IMG/VR virus record: IMGVR_UViG_3300044639_001363
Location: 1-39,474 of that record
Direction: 5' to 3' (one strand)
Source: a virus
DNA: 39,474 nucleotides
The notes below the pieces were generated by a model. It was given only the letters and a program-made list of their open reading frames with translations. It was not told the origin of the DNA and made no database searches. Both the position numbers and the translations under genes were made by a program. Position 1 is the stretch's first letter; every line of letters begins with the position of its first letter. This document shows positions 1-7,870 of the stretch, one piece after another.

Positions 1-404
1 GTTCCAAATATTTCTTTGCAGATCCTACTGTTATTATTACTCCTCCTGATAAAGCAATCAATCTTCCTAGTGAAGATGTATGTTTTGAAGTAAGTACCGA
101 ACAACTTGATAAACTGTTGAAAGCTGCTGCTGTTTATCAACTCCCTGATATTTCTGCTGTTGGTGAATCGGGTGTTGTAAAACTGGTGGTGCGTGATAAA
201 AAGAATGAAACCTCCAATGACTTTGCTGTTGTTGTTGGTGAAACTGACACCAATTTTGTCTTTAACTTTAAAGTAGAAAACATTAAAGTTCTCCCTGGAA
301 CTTATGAAGTTGTTGTGTCTCAAAAACTTTTGTCACGTTTTACCTCTAAGAACCACGATCTGGTGTATTATATTGCTCTAGAACCTGATTCAACTTTTGG
401 ATGA
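1..404 (+). CDS. 45: Sliding clamp, gp45-like (5' truncated)
   Basis: The open frame enters from the left edge and ends at a TGA at 402-404, so only about the last 133 residues are present. Family knowledge: T4 gp45 is the trimeric clamp that tethers the DNA polymerase and also activates late transcription through gp33 and gp55. The visible C-terminal half (ending ...LVYYIALEPDSTFG) and its place directly before the gp44, gp62, regA and gp43 homologues support the call. An internal TTG at 117 is not a real start, because the frame stays open upstream to base 3. The stop overlaps the next gene's ATG (401). The many late promoters in this window fit a gp45-dependent late transcription system. 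Confidence 0.85.
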   Translation, partial: SKYFFADPTVIITPPDKAINLPSEDVCFEVSTEQLDKLLKAAAVYQLPDISAVGESGVVKLVVRDKKNETSNDFAVVVGETDTNFVFNFKVENIKVLPGTYEVVVSQKLLSRFTSKNHDLVYYIALEPDSTFG

Positions 405-913
405 ATATCTTTGTAACTTCGCCTTGGCCTGCAGAGAGTGCTATCTGTCTTCCTGATAAGCACATTGTCAAGATGCCCCTGGAATGCTGCCAAATGCTTT
501 CTATTGTGGCATCTGAAAAATGGGGTCATAACTATGGCCCTTTGTACAAGACTGATAACACTCCTTACCGAACTGAAAAAGGTGCGTTTCGTAATCATCC
601 CTGTACCAAATGGGCAATGGATAGTATCCACAATGCCTATTGGTTGATTAAGCACGGTATGAATCTATGTGATGAGTATTCTGTGCGTTATGGAAAAACC
701 CATTCGTGCTATAATACTTTACTGCAAGCATACTACCTGTTCCCAAAGGGGAAGATTACAGAAGTAACTCCATTTGCTCGTGCAATGCCAGATGAGTATA
801 AACTTGACGACAGCATTGACACTTTTACTGCTTACAAGATGTATATCGCATCCAAACCTTGGGTTGCATCTAATTATCTTCGTATGCCAGAACGTAAACC
901 TGATTGGGTATAA
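401..913 (+). CDS. Conserved hypothetical protein between gp45 and gp44
   Basis: This 170-aa protein starts MNIFVTSPWPAESA; its ATG overlaps the clamp stop by 4 bases. It has a conserved-looking HIVKMPLECCQMLS segment near residues 21-34 and is rich in Trp, Tyr, His and Cys, with no membrane segment. The pattern of an N-terminal IFV strand followed by a D-K-H-x-V-K-M helix recalls a phage family sometimes given a DNA-repair (pyrimidine-dimer glycosylase-like) name, but I cannot verify that and do not assign it. Its position inside the replication operon suggests a DNA-metabolism role. Function unknown. Confidence 0.75.
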   Translation: MNIFVTSPWPAESAICLPDKHIVKMPLECCQMLSIVASEKWGHNYGPLYKTDNTPYRTEKGAFRNHPCTKWAMDSIHNAYWLIKHGMNLCDEYSVRYGKTHSCYNTLLQAYYLFPKGKITEVTPFARAMPDEYKLDDSIDTFTAYKMYIASKPWVASNYLRMPERKPDWV

Positions 914-919
914 AAAATT

Positions 920-1867
920 ATGAGTCGTGATGAATTTTTGTGGGTTGAGAAGTATCGCCCCAAAACAATTGAAGATTGTATTCTCCCTGAGAATATTAAG
1001 AAAACCTTTACAGACTTTCTAAATAAAGGCGAAGTGCCAAACTTGCTTCTTGCTGGTCCTGCTGGATGTGGCAAGACAACTGTTGCAAAAGCACTTTGCA
1101 ATGAATTGGGAGTAGATGTTTATGTCATTAATGGATCCGACGAAGGTAGATTCCTTGATACTGTCAGAAACAATGCGAAAAACTTCGCTTCGACCGTATC
1201 GCTTTCGTCAACTGCTAAACACAAAGTCATCATTATTGATGAGGCAGATAACACAACCTCAGACGTTCAACTCCTCCTACGGGCGTCTATTGAGGAATTT
1301 GCTAACAACTGCAGGTTCATCTTTACCTGCAACTACAAAAACAAAATCATTGAACCGCTTCATTCCCGTTGTGCCGTTGTGGAATTTGGGATTAAGGGAA
1401 AGGAAAAAGTAGAACTTGCTGGTCAGTTTTTTAAAAGACTTCAAAATATTCTTGAAACAGAAGGTATTGAATATGAATCTAAAGTTCTTGCTGAATTGGT
1501 CCAAAAACATTTTCCAGATTGGCGACGAGTCCTCAATGAATGCCAAAGATATTCGGTGGGGGGAAAAATTGACGCAGCAATTCTTGCATCTTTCTCAGAC
1601 ATCTCTGTAAATGAACTGGTTAAAAATCTCAAAGATAAAAACTTTACTGAAGTCAGAAAGTGGGTGGTCTCCAACTTGGATAACGACGCTTCTCATCTTC
1701 TTCGCAGGGTTTATGACGCCTCTTTTGACTATCTTTCACCCGCATCTATCCCCGCTGCCGTTCTTGTTATTGCTAAGTACCAATACCAATGTGCGTTCGT
1801 TGCTGACCAAGAAATAAATCTCCTTGCTGCTCTTACAGAAATTATGGTGGAGTGTGAATTCAAATGA
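920..1867 (+). CDS. 44: Clamp loader large subunit, gp44-like AAA+ ATPase
   Basis: This 315-aa protein would be the ATPase subunit of the complex that loads the gp45 clamp onto primer-template DNA. It shows a Walker A motif GPAGCGKT (residues 46-53), a Walker B IIIDEAD (about 104-110) and a sensor/arginine-finger SRC motif (149-151). These are hallmarks of clamp-loader AAA+ proteins. Length matches T4 gp44 (319 aa). The N-terminal LWVEKYRP box is typical of the RFC/gp44 family. The gene lies 6 bases after the previous stop and its own stop overlaps the next ATG (1864). Confidence 0.95.
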   Translation: MSRDEFLWVEKYRPKTIEDCILPENIKKTFTDFLNKGEVPNLLLAGPAGCGKTTVAKALCNELGVDVYVINGSDEGRFLDTVRNNAKNFASTVSLSSTAKHKVIIIDEADNTTSDVQLLLRASIEEFANNCRFIFTCNYKNKIIEPLHSRCAVVEFGIKGKEKVELAGQFFKRLQNILETEGIEYESKVLAELVQKHFPDWRRVLNECQRYSVGGKIDAAILASFSDISVNELVKNLKDKNFTEVRKWVVSNLDNDASHLLRRVYDASFDYLSPASIPAAVLVIAKYQYQCAFVADQEINLLAALTEIMVECEFK

Positions 1868-2064
1868 GTAAAGAACATCAAGTAAAGGCAAAGTGGTACT
1901 ATATCTTTTGGGGTGCTATGGCAGTTGCTGTAGTTGGTGGCCAAATTTATGTTGGTCTTGGTTACCGTGAAATGGCAAAAGCAACTAAATCAACTGCTAT
2001 TTCTGTTGGATGCACTCCACAATACATTATTCTACCAAAAAATAAAATGGGGGAATTTGAATGA
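1864..2064 (+). CDS. Small single-span membrane protein, unknown function
   Basis: This 66-aa protein starts at an ATG that overlaps the gp44 stop, and its own stop overlaps the next gene's ATG at 2061, so it is translationally coupled on both sides. Residues about 11-33 (YYIFWGAMAVAVVGGQIYVGLGY) form one likely transmembrane helix after a short basic N-terminus. The rest is short and polar. I do not recognise a family. The overlap at both ends argues that it is a real gene and not chance. Confidence 0.7.
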   Translation: MSKEHQVKAKWYYIFWGAMAVAVVGGQIYVGLGYREMAKATKSTAISVGCTPQYIILPKNKMGEFE

Positions 2065-3176
2065 TAGTTTCTGAACAAGATGCTTTGTGGGCTGCAGATG
2101 AGTTTATTAAGTATTTCTCTCAGATGGGAAATATTGAAGACTACTTGCGTTTTGTTAAGAAAGAAGTTATTAAAAGTACTAATACTCTTGCGCCACTTCA
2201 AGATGAATTTTTTAATGAAGATATTCATCCTGAAGATATGGAATTTGATGTAAAATTTATTGGCGATAGGTTTCAACAAGCATTACCGCAAGAACATTAC
2301 AATACTCTTTTGAGAGCAGTTTCTTCTCATAATAACGAATCAAATATTCCAGGAAGAGAACTTCGTTGGATGTTGTTTGAAAAAAATACTAAGAAGGTTC
2401 TTGGATTTATTCGTTTTGGATCTCCTACTATCAATTCAAAACCAAGAAATGAGTGGTTAGGTAAAGTTCCTAATCTTTCTATTTTCAATCGTCATGCAGC
2501 TATGGGATTTGTAATTGTTCCTTCGCAACCTTTTGGATACAATTATCTTGGCGGCAAACTCCTTGCGCTTCTTTGCTGTTCTCATTACGCAAGAGAAACT
2601 CTTAACAGAGTATTTGAAAAGGATATTGCTTTGTTTGAAACAACATCACTTTATGGTTCTACAACAGATGCATCTCAGTATGATGGGTTAAAACCATTTA
2701 TGAGATATAAAGGACTGACTGAAAGTAAGTTTCTTCCACTTCTTCACGATGAAGCATTTCATAGACTGCACGATCGATTCACTCTTCTTAACAATAACAC
2801 TCCGCTGACTGATAATAAAGCTTCATCTAAAAAGATGAAGCGACAGACAAAGATGATTTCCATTATTCGTAATTCACTTCAAGATAAACAAAAACTTAAT
2901 GAATTTAATTCTATAATTGATGCAGCATTTGCGTTGACTCAAAAGAAGAGATTTTACATATCTGATTATGGATATTCAAATGTTAGAGAAGTAATTCTTG
3001 GTGAACAGAAAGAACTTCTTCGTGGTCCTAATTGGGATAAGTTTTATCTAGAAAATATTATTTCTTGGTGGAAAAAGAAAGCAGCAAAACGATATGAAAA
3101 ATTGAAAGAAGAAAATAGATTCAGAACTAAGGTCGAACTCTGGACTGATGATGATGACATTCAAATTATAAGATGA
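2061..3176 (+). CDS. DUF4338/DruA-like protein in the replication operon
   Basis: This 371-aa protein shows a pattern I associate with the DUF4338 (DruA) family. It has LRWMLFE...VLGFIRFGSP (about 101-122), an EWLG turn (131-134), then IVPSQPFGYNYLGGKLLALL (about 152-171) followed by a helix with the aromatic element ETTSLYG (193-199). DUF4338 proteins include DruA of the Druantia anti-phage system; their biochemical activity is not established. Here the gene is wedged between gp44 and gp62 with 4-base overlaps on both sides, so it is expressed with the replisome. The family link is pattern recognition, not a search result. It could also be just a conserved cyanophage protein of unknown role. 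Confidence 0.65.
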   Translation: MIVSEQDALWAADEFIKYFSQMGNIEDYLRFVKKEVIKSTNTLAPLQDEFFNEDIHPEDMEFDVKFIGDRFQQALPQEHYNTLLRAVSSHNNESNIPGRELRWMLFEKNTKKVLGFIRFGSPTINSKPRNEWLGKVPNLSIFNRHAAMGFVIVPSQPFGYNYLGGKLLALLCCSHYARETLNRVFEKDIALFETTSLYGSTTDASQYDGLKPFMRYKGLTESKFLPLLHDEAFHRLHDRFTLLNNNTPLTDNKASSKKMKRQTKMISIIRNSLQDKQKLNEFNSIIDAAFALTQKKRFYISDYGYSNVREVILGEQKELLRGPNWDKFYLENIISWWKKKAAKRYEKLKEENRFRTKVELWTDDDDIQIIR

Positions 3177-3547
3177 CACACGAACTCAAGGATTGGTTGA
3201 ACTCAATTAACTTTACAAAAGAAAATTTGTCTGGAGAAATTAAGTCATATCCTCCGTATATTATCAATCGTTGCCTTTCTGGGCACATTGATTGTGTAAT
3301 GTATGCAAACGAGATGAATATGAATCATCATCTTGATAAAGACCTGCAATATTCTTTTTATCTAAATAGTCTAAGGAAACGGAAGAGATTTTCTCCCTGG
3401 CTCCGAAAGGATAAAGTCACGGACTTAGAATGTATAAAACAATACTATGGATATAGTAACGAAAAAGCATCCCAAGCTCTGAAAATCCTGACACAAGAAC
3501 AAATTAACTTTATTAAAAAACGACTTGATATTGGAGGATCAAAATGA
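3173..3547 (+). CDS. 62: Clamp loader small subunit, gp62-like
   Basis: This 124-aa protein would be the non-ATPase subunit that completes the gp44/gp62 clamp-loader complex. The conserved core YPPYIINRCLSGHID (about 27-41), followed by a helical basic region with WLRKDKV, fits the short cyanophage form of gp62. T4 gp62 is longer (187 aa). Position before regA and gp43 matches T4 order. ATGA overlaps on both sides indicate coupling with the upstream gene and with regA. The call is mainly from motif plus synteny. Confidence 0.85.
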   Translation: MTHELKDWLNSINFTKENLSGEIKSYPPYIINRCLSGHIDCVMYANEMNMNHHLDKDLQYSFYLNSLRKRKRFSPWLRKDKVTDLECIKQYYGYSNEKASQALKILTQEQINFIKKRLDIGGSK

Positions 3548-3981
3548 CTACTACGGTAGAACCTACTGTTGAATGGTCTCAGGACCAGATGGTGGAGGTA
3601 ATTCTTAATGAACCTGATGACTTCCTTAAAGTCCGTGAGACTTTAACCAGGATTGGAGTTGCATCGCGTAAGGAGAAAAAACTCTATCAGTCTTGCCATA
3701 TTCTACACAAGCAAGGTAGATATTATATTGTTCACTTTAAGGAACTGTTTGCTCTGGATGGCAAACACGCAAACCTGACCGTGAATGATGTTCAGCGCCG
3801 CAATCGTATTGTTCGTTTGCTTGCTGACTGGGGATTGATTACGGTTGTTAAAGAAGATAGTGTTACTGATATTGCACCACTTAATCAAATTAAAGTTCTT
3901 GCTTACAAAGATAAGGGGGACTGGATCTTGGAACAGAAGTATAATATTGGTAAAAAAGGAAAAGGTGTAGAAACCGAATGA
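3544..3981 (+). CDS. regA: RegA translational repressor
   Basis: This 145-aa protein resembles T4 RegA across DDFLKVRETLTRIGVA (about 26-41), LYQSCHILHKQGRYYIVHFK (52-71) and the later DWGLITVV segment. T4 RegA binds the initiation regions of many early mRNAs and blocks translation. The protein is about 20 residues longer than T4 RegA (122 aa) because of an N-terminal extension (MTTTVEPTVEW...). The start is fixed by the ATGA overlap with gp62. The gene closes the first transcription block: an intrinsic terminator follows directly at the stop. Confidence 0.95.
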   Translation: MTTTVEPTVEWSQDQMVEVILNEPDDFLKVRETLTRIGVASRKEKKLYQSCHILHKQGRYYIVHFKELFALDGKHANLTVNDVQRRNRIVRLLADWGLITVVKEDSVTDIAPLNQIKVLAYKDKGDWILEQKYNIGKKGKGVETE

Positions 3982-4013
3982 AAAAGTGCGGGAAATAACA
4001 TCCCGCTTTTTTT
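3981..4013 (+). terminator. Intrinsic terminator after regA
   Basis: GCGGGA (3988-3993) pairs with TCCCGC (4001-4006) across a 7-base loop. It is preceded by an A-run and followed by seven T. It begins at the regA stop codon and should end the gp45-regA transcript. Confidence 0.85.
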
Positions 4014-4022
4014 ATGATTTTG

Positions 4023-4028
4023 TATAAT
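4023..4028 (+). promoter_or_regulatory. Possible -10 element (TATAAT) upstream of hsp20
   Basis: A perfect TATAAT lies just past the regA terminator and 60 bases before the hsp20 start. No TTGACA-like -35 sits 16-18 bases upstream (that space is the terminator stem). It could be an activator-dependent (middle-type) promoter or chance. Confidence 0.4.
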
Positions 4029-4088
4029 TAGTAGTGGATGCCGTAAGGGTCCACACAATCAAACCTCGCTTTTAAAGGAGTTACTTAA

Positions 4089-4529
4089 ATGACTAACCTT
4101 GTCCCATCACGATTTACTGCGTCGGATCTTCCTGCCCTGATGGATAGGATCACACGCAACAGCATTGGAATGGATGAATATTTTGATCGTATTTTTAGTC
4201 TTCACGAAACTTCAACAAACTATCCACCTTATAATCTTGTTCAAGTTAGTAATGTAGAATCACGACTTGAACTTGCACTTGCTGGATTTAAAAAAAAGGA
4301 AGTCTATGTCTACACTCAAGACGGCAAACTTTTTGTGGAAGGTCAAAAAGAAGATAAAGAAACAGATTCCAATTATCTCCATAAAGGTTTAGCTCAAAGA
4401 AGTTTCAAGAGAGCGTGGACACTCTCCGATGATACGGAAGTTAAATCGGTTGATTTTGAGGATGGTCTTTTGACCATTACTCTTGGTAGAATTGTTCCTG
4501 AACATCATAAGAGAAAAGATTATCTCTAA
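4089..4529 (+). CDS. hsp20: Small heat shock protein, Hsp20/alpha-crystallin family
   Basis: This 146-aa protein has the alpha-crystallin domain over about residues 47-138. It includes NVESRLELALAGFKKKEVYVY, KLFVEGQKE, the SFKRAWTLSDDTEVKS block and GLLTITLGR, closely following the usual E/A-L-x-G-F, L-x-V-x-G and G-x-L-x-I pattern. Hsp20 proteins are ATP-independent holdases. The gene is near-universal in marine T4-like cyanophages, where a role in scaffold or photosystem protection has been proposed but is unproven. A good ribosome site (AAAGGAG, 4074-4080) precedes the ATG. It lies between the regA terminator and a late promoter. Confidence 0.95.
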   Translation: MTNLVPSRFTASDLPALMDRITRNSIGMDEYFDRIFSLHETSTNYPPYNLVQVSNVESRLELALAGFKKKEVYVYTQDGKLFVEGQKEDKETDSNYLHKGLAQRSFKRAWTLSDDTEVKSVDFEDGLLTITLGRIVPEHHKRKDYL

Positions 4530-4532
4530 ATA
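4526..4532 (+). promoter_or_regulatory. Late promoter candidate (CTAAATA) for the 49-aa gene
   Basis: CTAAATA overlaps the end of hsp20 and lies 9 bases before the next ATG. It matches the variant T4-type late -10 seen before several other late genes here (12661, 14824, 16776). The TAA inside it is the hsp20 stop, so some chance is involved. Confidence 0.45.
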
Positions 4533-4541
4533 AAATAAAAA

Positions 4542-4691
4542 ATGAAAACTTTTCTCCAGTATCTTGAAGAATTAAAAGTAATCGGATATAAGATGGCAAA
4601 ACCTCATTTGGGGTTGCCTAAAGGAAAAGCATATGCGAAGAGATCATCTTCAAGTGCTGGTGGAAGTGGTGGTAATGGAAATGGGGACTAA
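4542..4691 (+). CDS. 49-aa peptide with a T4-like capsid-targeting N-terminus
   Basis: This small ORF begins MKTFLQYLEEL and ends in a Gly/Ser/Asn-rich tail (about residues 35-49). T4 internal head proteins begin MKTYQEFIAE, a capsid-targeting sequence removed by the gp21 protease after (I/L)-x-E. Here L8-E9-E10 would supply a comparable site. Together with a late promoter motif just upstream, this suggests a peptide packaged in the head. A basic middle (KGKAYAKR) would suit DNA contact. The role is inferred; the ORF and N-terminal similarity are directly visible. Confidence 0.6.
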   Translation: MKTFLQYLEELKVIGYKMAKPHLGLPKGKAYAKRSSSSAGGSGGNGNGD

Positions 4692-4722
4692 ATATAATTG
4701 AATATCGTCGGCGCTATGCCAC

Positions 4723-4763
4723 GGGAGGTAACTGGCAAAATCCAGTTGACACCTCCCATTTTT
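4723..4763 (+). terminator. Terminator hairpin containing the next promoter's -35
   Basis: GGGAGGT-AACTGG (4723-4735) pairs with CCAGTT-ACCTCCC (4742-4747, 4751-4757) with GAC bulged. ATTTTTATT follows. The bulge and flanks form TTGACA, the -35 of the downstream promoter, so termination and initiation signals share bases. Confidence 0.75.
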
Positions 4764-4774
4764 ATTGCTAGAAT
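4746..4774 (+). promoter_or_regulatory. Sigma70-type promoter TTGACA-N17-TAGAAT
   Basis: -35 TTGACA (4746-4751), 17-base spacer, -10 TAGAAT (4769-4774). It drives the operon starting at 4796 that leads to gp43. The start point would be about 4781, leaving a leader of some 15 bases containing a GGAG ribosome site. Confidence 0.85.
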
Positions 4775-4795
4775 GACTGGAGGTATGGAGTAAAG

Positions 4796-5179
4796 ATGAC
4801 AATTAAACTTTTACTTTTAAAGTCGGGAGAGGATATTATCTCTGACATTAAAGAAATGGTTATTGGTGAAGATGAAGACCGTAGAGTGGTTGGATATTTT
4901 CTTAACAAACCGTGCTTAGTTAAGATGAGAGATCCAAGTCTTCTTGTCGAAGAAAGCACTGAAGAACAAAAGAAAGCAGCATATCAAGTTTCTCTCTATC
5001 CTTGGATGCCCCTTTCAAAAGATTCAGTTATTCCTGTTGCTGCTGATTGGGTAGTAACAATTGTAGAGCCTATTGTTAAACTTTCTGAAATGTACGTGGA
5101 GGACGTGTTATCTCGTGGAACAGAAAACGATCAAAATTCTAGCACTGTTGAACAATCAAATTCTGATAACTCAGATTGA
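4796..5179 (+). CDS. Conserved cyanophage protein upstream of gp43, paralogue A
   Basis: This 127-aa acidic protein begins TIKLLLLKSGEDIISDI, continues through NKPCLVKM (about 37-44) and VSLYPWMPLS, and ends its folded part with a TIVEPIVKLSEMYVEDVL helix. The tail (about 108-127) is low-complexity Asn/Ser/Asp/Gln. No catalytic motif is visible. The strand pattern and the protein encoded next (5118-5378) suggest two related small beta folds, possibly Sm/LSm-like RNA-binding; that fold is my inference. It is the first gene after the 4746 promoter, and its 3' end overlaps the next gene by 62 bases. Confidence 0.75.
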   Translation: MTIKLLLLKSGEDIISDIKEMVIGEDEDRRVVGYFLNKPCLVKMRDPSLLVEESTEEQKKAAYQVSLYPWMPLSKDSVIPVAADWVVTIVEPIVKLSEMYVEDVLSRGTENDQNSSTVEQSNSDNSD

Positions 5180-5378
5180 AGAAGTTGGTGCTGATATTGG
5201 AGAACCTGATTGCAAACTTATTAATCCATTTGTAGTAAGAAGCGATCAAACACTTGAACCATTCCTTTGTGGATATACCAAGGAAAACACTTTTATGATG
5301 AGTTCGGACAAGATTTTAACCTTGGCAAATCCAACTCCGACACTTCTTGAAAAATATGAGGACTTGATTAAAGAATGA
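5118..5378 (+). CDS. Conserved cyanophage protein upstream of gp43, paralogue B
   Basis: I choose the GTG at 5118. The frame upstream (from a TTG at 5073) encodes an unlikely Cys/Trp-rich stretch, while from 5118 the protein opens MEQKTIKILALLNNQILITQ. The 86-aa product then has GEPDCKLINPFVV and ends NPTPTLLEKYEDLIKE. Its order of elements (I-K-x-L-x-L-L, I-x-x-I-E/K-E-V/M, P-x-x-V, final P-x-x-x-L-x-E-x-Y-E-D) parallels the gene just upstream, so the two look like diverged duplicates. It overlaps the upstream gene by 62 bases and its stop overlaps the gp43 ATG. Function unknown. Confidence 0.7.
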   Translation, partial: EQKTIKILALLNNQILITQIEEVGADIGEPDCKLINPFVVRSDQTLEPFLCGYTKENTFMMSSDKILTLANPTPTLLEKYEDLIKE

Positions 5379-7870
5379 GATTTTACACTAATGTTCAATT
5401 GATTGGAAATCAATTTTTAGTTCGTGGAGTAGATAATGGTAAAAGGTTTGAAACAAGAGATGAGTTTTTTCCGACTCTTTATGTGAAGACTAAAAAAGAA
5501 TCCAAATATAGGACATTAAGTGGCGAATTTGTTGAACCAGTTAATCCAGGAACAGTTAGAGACTGTCGTGAGTTTTATAGTAAGTATGAGGGCGTAGATG
5601 GATTTGAAATCTACGGCAATGACAGATATATCTGTCAATATATTTCAGAAAAATATCCAGAGGATGAAATCAAGTTTGATATTAGTAAAATTAAGCTTGT
5701 AACTTTGGACATTGAGGTTGCATCTGAAGAGGGATTCCCTGACGTTGAATCTTGTTCAGAAGAAATCCTTTCAATTACAATCCAAGACTATACAACTAAA
5801 AAAATTATTACTTGGGGTGTTAAACCATTTAATAATGCACGTAGGGATGTAACTTATCATCATTGTCCAAGTGAGTATGAATTGCTCAGTCATTTCATCA
5901 ACTATTGGATGGTAGATGTTCCTGATGTTGTGACTGGATGGAATATTCAGTTGTATGATATCCCCTATATCTGTAAGAGACTAAACCGTGTTCTTGGTGA
6001 GAAACTAATGAAACGTTTCTCTAACTGGGGACTTGTAACTGAGGGTGAAATATTCATCAATGGGCGCAAGCACACAACATTTGATGTTGGTGGTTTGACT
6101 CAACTTGATTATTTGGATCTTTATAAGAAGTTTACTTATAAAGCACAGGAATCATATCGCCTTGATTATATTGCTGAGGTTGAACTGGGTCAGAAAAAAC
6201 TGGACCACAGTGAGTTTGATACATTCAAAGACTTTTACACCAAGGGTTGGCAAAAGTTTATCGAATATAACATCATTGACGTAGAACTTGTTGACCGTTT
6301 GGAAGACAAGATGAAACTCATTGAACTTGCTTTGACGATGGCATATGACGCTAAAGTAAACTATGCTGATGTGTTTTATCAAGTAAGGATGTGGGACAAC
6401 ATCATTTATACATATCTCAAAAAAAGGAACATCGTAATTCCTCAAAAGAATAAATCATCAAAGGACGAAAAGTACGCGGGGGCGTATGTCAAAGAACCGA
6501 TTCCTGGGTTATATGATTGGGTGGTCAGTTTTGACCTTAATAGCCTTTATCCCCATCTTATTATGCAGTACAACATCTCTCCAGAAACACTATTGGAAGA
6601 GAGACATCCAAAAGTTAATGTTGATAAAATTCTGAATAAGGAACTTACATTTGAGATGTATAAAGACTATGCGGTATGTGCAAATGGTGCAATGTATCGT
6701 AAAGATGTTCGTGGATTTCTTCCTGAGTTGATGGAGAAGATTTACAATGAACGTGTAATCTTCAAAAAGAAAATGCTTGCGGCAGAGCAAGAATATGAGA
6801 AGACAAAAAACAAGGAATTAATCAAAGAGATTGCTCGCTGTAATAACATTCAGATGGCACGTAAGATTCAACTTAACTCTGCCTATGGTGCTATTGGAAA
6901 TCAATACTTCCGTTATTACAAACTAGCAAATGCTGAAGCGATTACTTTTTCTGGACAAGTATCCATTCAGTGGATTATGAATAAGATGAATTCTTATTTA
7001 AACAAAGTTCTTAAGACTGAAGGTGAAGATTATGTCATTGCATCTGATACTGATTCTTTGTATATTAATATGGGTCCTCTGGTTGAAAGTGTATTCAAAG
7101 GCAGAGAGAAAACTACTCAAGGCATTGTTTCGTTCCTTGATAAGGTCTGTGACTTGGAATTTGAAAAGTATATTGAAAGTTCTTACCAAGAATTGGCTGA
7201 CTATGTGAATGCCTATGATCAAAAGATGTTTATGAAGCGAGAGTGTATTGCTGAGCGTGGTATTTGGACGGCGAAGAAAAGATACATTTTGAGTGTATGG
7301 GATAGTGAAGGTGTTCGTTATGAAGAACCTAAACTCAAGATTAAAGGTATTGAAGCAATCAAATCTTCTACTCCTGCACCTTGTCGTAAAATGTTGAAGG
7401 AATCATTCAATATTATGATGAGTGGTAGTGAGGATGATATGATTGAATTTATTGAAAATTGTCGCAATAAGTTTAAAAAACTATCTCCTGAAGAGATTTC
7501 TTTTCCACGTTCTGCATCTGATGTTCAAAAGTATTCATCTTCTGCAGACATTTATATAAAAGGAACTCCCATTCACGTCCGTGGTGCATTGTTGTTTAAT
7601 CATTATATAAAACAAGGTAAACTAACTGGTAAATATTCTCTTATTCAAAATGGAGAAAAGATTAAGTTTGTTTATCTTAAAAAACCAAATATCATTCACG
7701 AAAATGTAATTTCTTTTATTCAAGATTTCCCAAGGGAACTTAACCTTGACAAGTACATTGATTATGAGTTACAATTTGAGAAAGCATTTCTAGAACCTCT
7801 CAAGATTATTCTTGATGTTATTGGATGGAATGTAGAAAAAACTGTAAACCTTGAACTCTTTTTTGCCTAA
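5375..7870 (+). CDS. 43: Family B DNA polymerase, gp43-like
   Basis: This 831-aa replicative polymerase carries both activities expected of T4 gp43. The 3'-5' exonuclease motif I DIE is at residues 112-114. Polymerase motif A (DLNSLYP) starts at D387, motif B (KIQLNSAYGAIGN) at K497, and motif C (DTDS) at D558-D560. It is somewhat shorter than T4 gp43 (898 aa), as is usual in cyanophages. The last residues (LELFFA) would form the clamp-binding tail. The ATG overlaps the previous stop and the TAA overlaps the next ATG. No intein, intron or split is seen. Confidence 0.97.
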   Translation: MRFYTNVQLIGNQFLVRGVDNGKRFETRDEFFPTLYVKTKKESKYRTLSGEFVEPVNPGTVRDCREFYSKYEGVDGFEIYGNDRYICQYISEKYPEDEIKFDISKIKLVTLDIEVASEEGFPDVESCSEEILSITIQDYTTKKIITWGVKPFNNARRDVTYHHCPSEYELLSHFINYWMVDVPDVVTGWNIQLYDIPYICKRLNRVLGEKLMKRFSNWGLVTEGEIFINGRKHTTFDVGGLTQLDYLDLYKKFTYKAQESYRLDYIAEVELGQKKLDHSEFDTFKDFYTKGWQKFIEYNIIDVELVDRLEDKMKLIELALTMAYDAKVNYADVFYQVRMWDNIIYTYLKKRNIVIPQKNKSSKDEKYAGAYVKEPIPGLYDWVVSFDLNSLYPHLIMQYNISPETLLEERHPKVNVDKILNKELTFEMYKDYAVCANGAMYRKDVRGFLPELMEKIYNERVIFKKKMLAAEQEYEKTKNKELIKEIARCNNIQMARKIQLNSAYGAIGNQYFRYYKLANAEAITFSGQVSIQWIMNKMNSYLNKVLKTEGEDYVIASDTDSLYINMGPLVESVFKGREKTTQGIVSFLDKVCDLEFEKYIESSYQELADYVNAYDQKMFMKRECIAERGIWTAKKRYILSVWDSEGVRYEEPKLKIKGIEAIKSSTPAPCRKMLKESFNIMMSGSEDDMIEFIENCRNKFKKLSPEEISFPRSASDVQKYSSSADIYIKGTPIHVRGALLFNHYIKQGKLTGKYSLIQNGEKIKFVYLKKPNIIHENVISFIQDFPRELNLDKYIDYELQFEKAFLEPLKIILDVIGWNVEKTVNLELFFA

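Noticed and set aside
368-655. Minus-strand open frames (here and throughout, e.g. 8589-8993, 13491-13898, 15101-15364)
   Set aside because: Each lies opposite a recognised gene and has no recognisable protein; all supported genes are on the + strand.
4688-4694. CTAAATA as a late promoter before 4796
   Set aside because: It is formed by the stop codon of the 49-aa ORF, and a terminator lies between it and the next gene.
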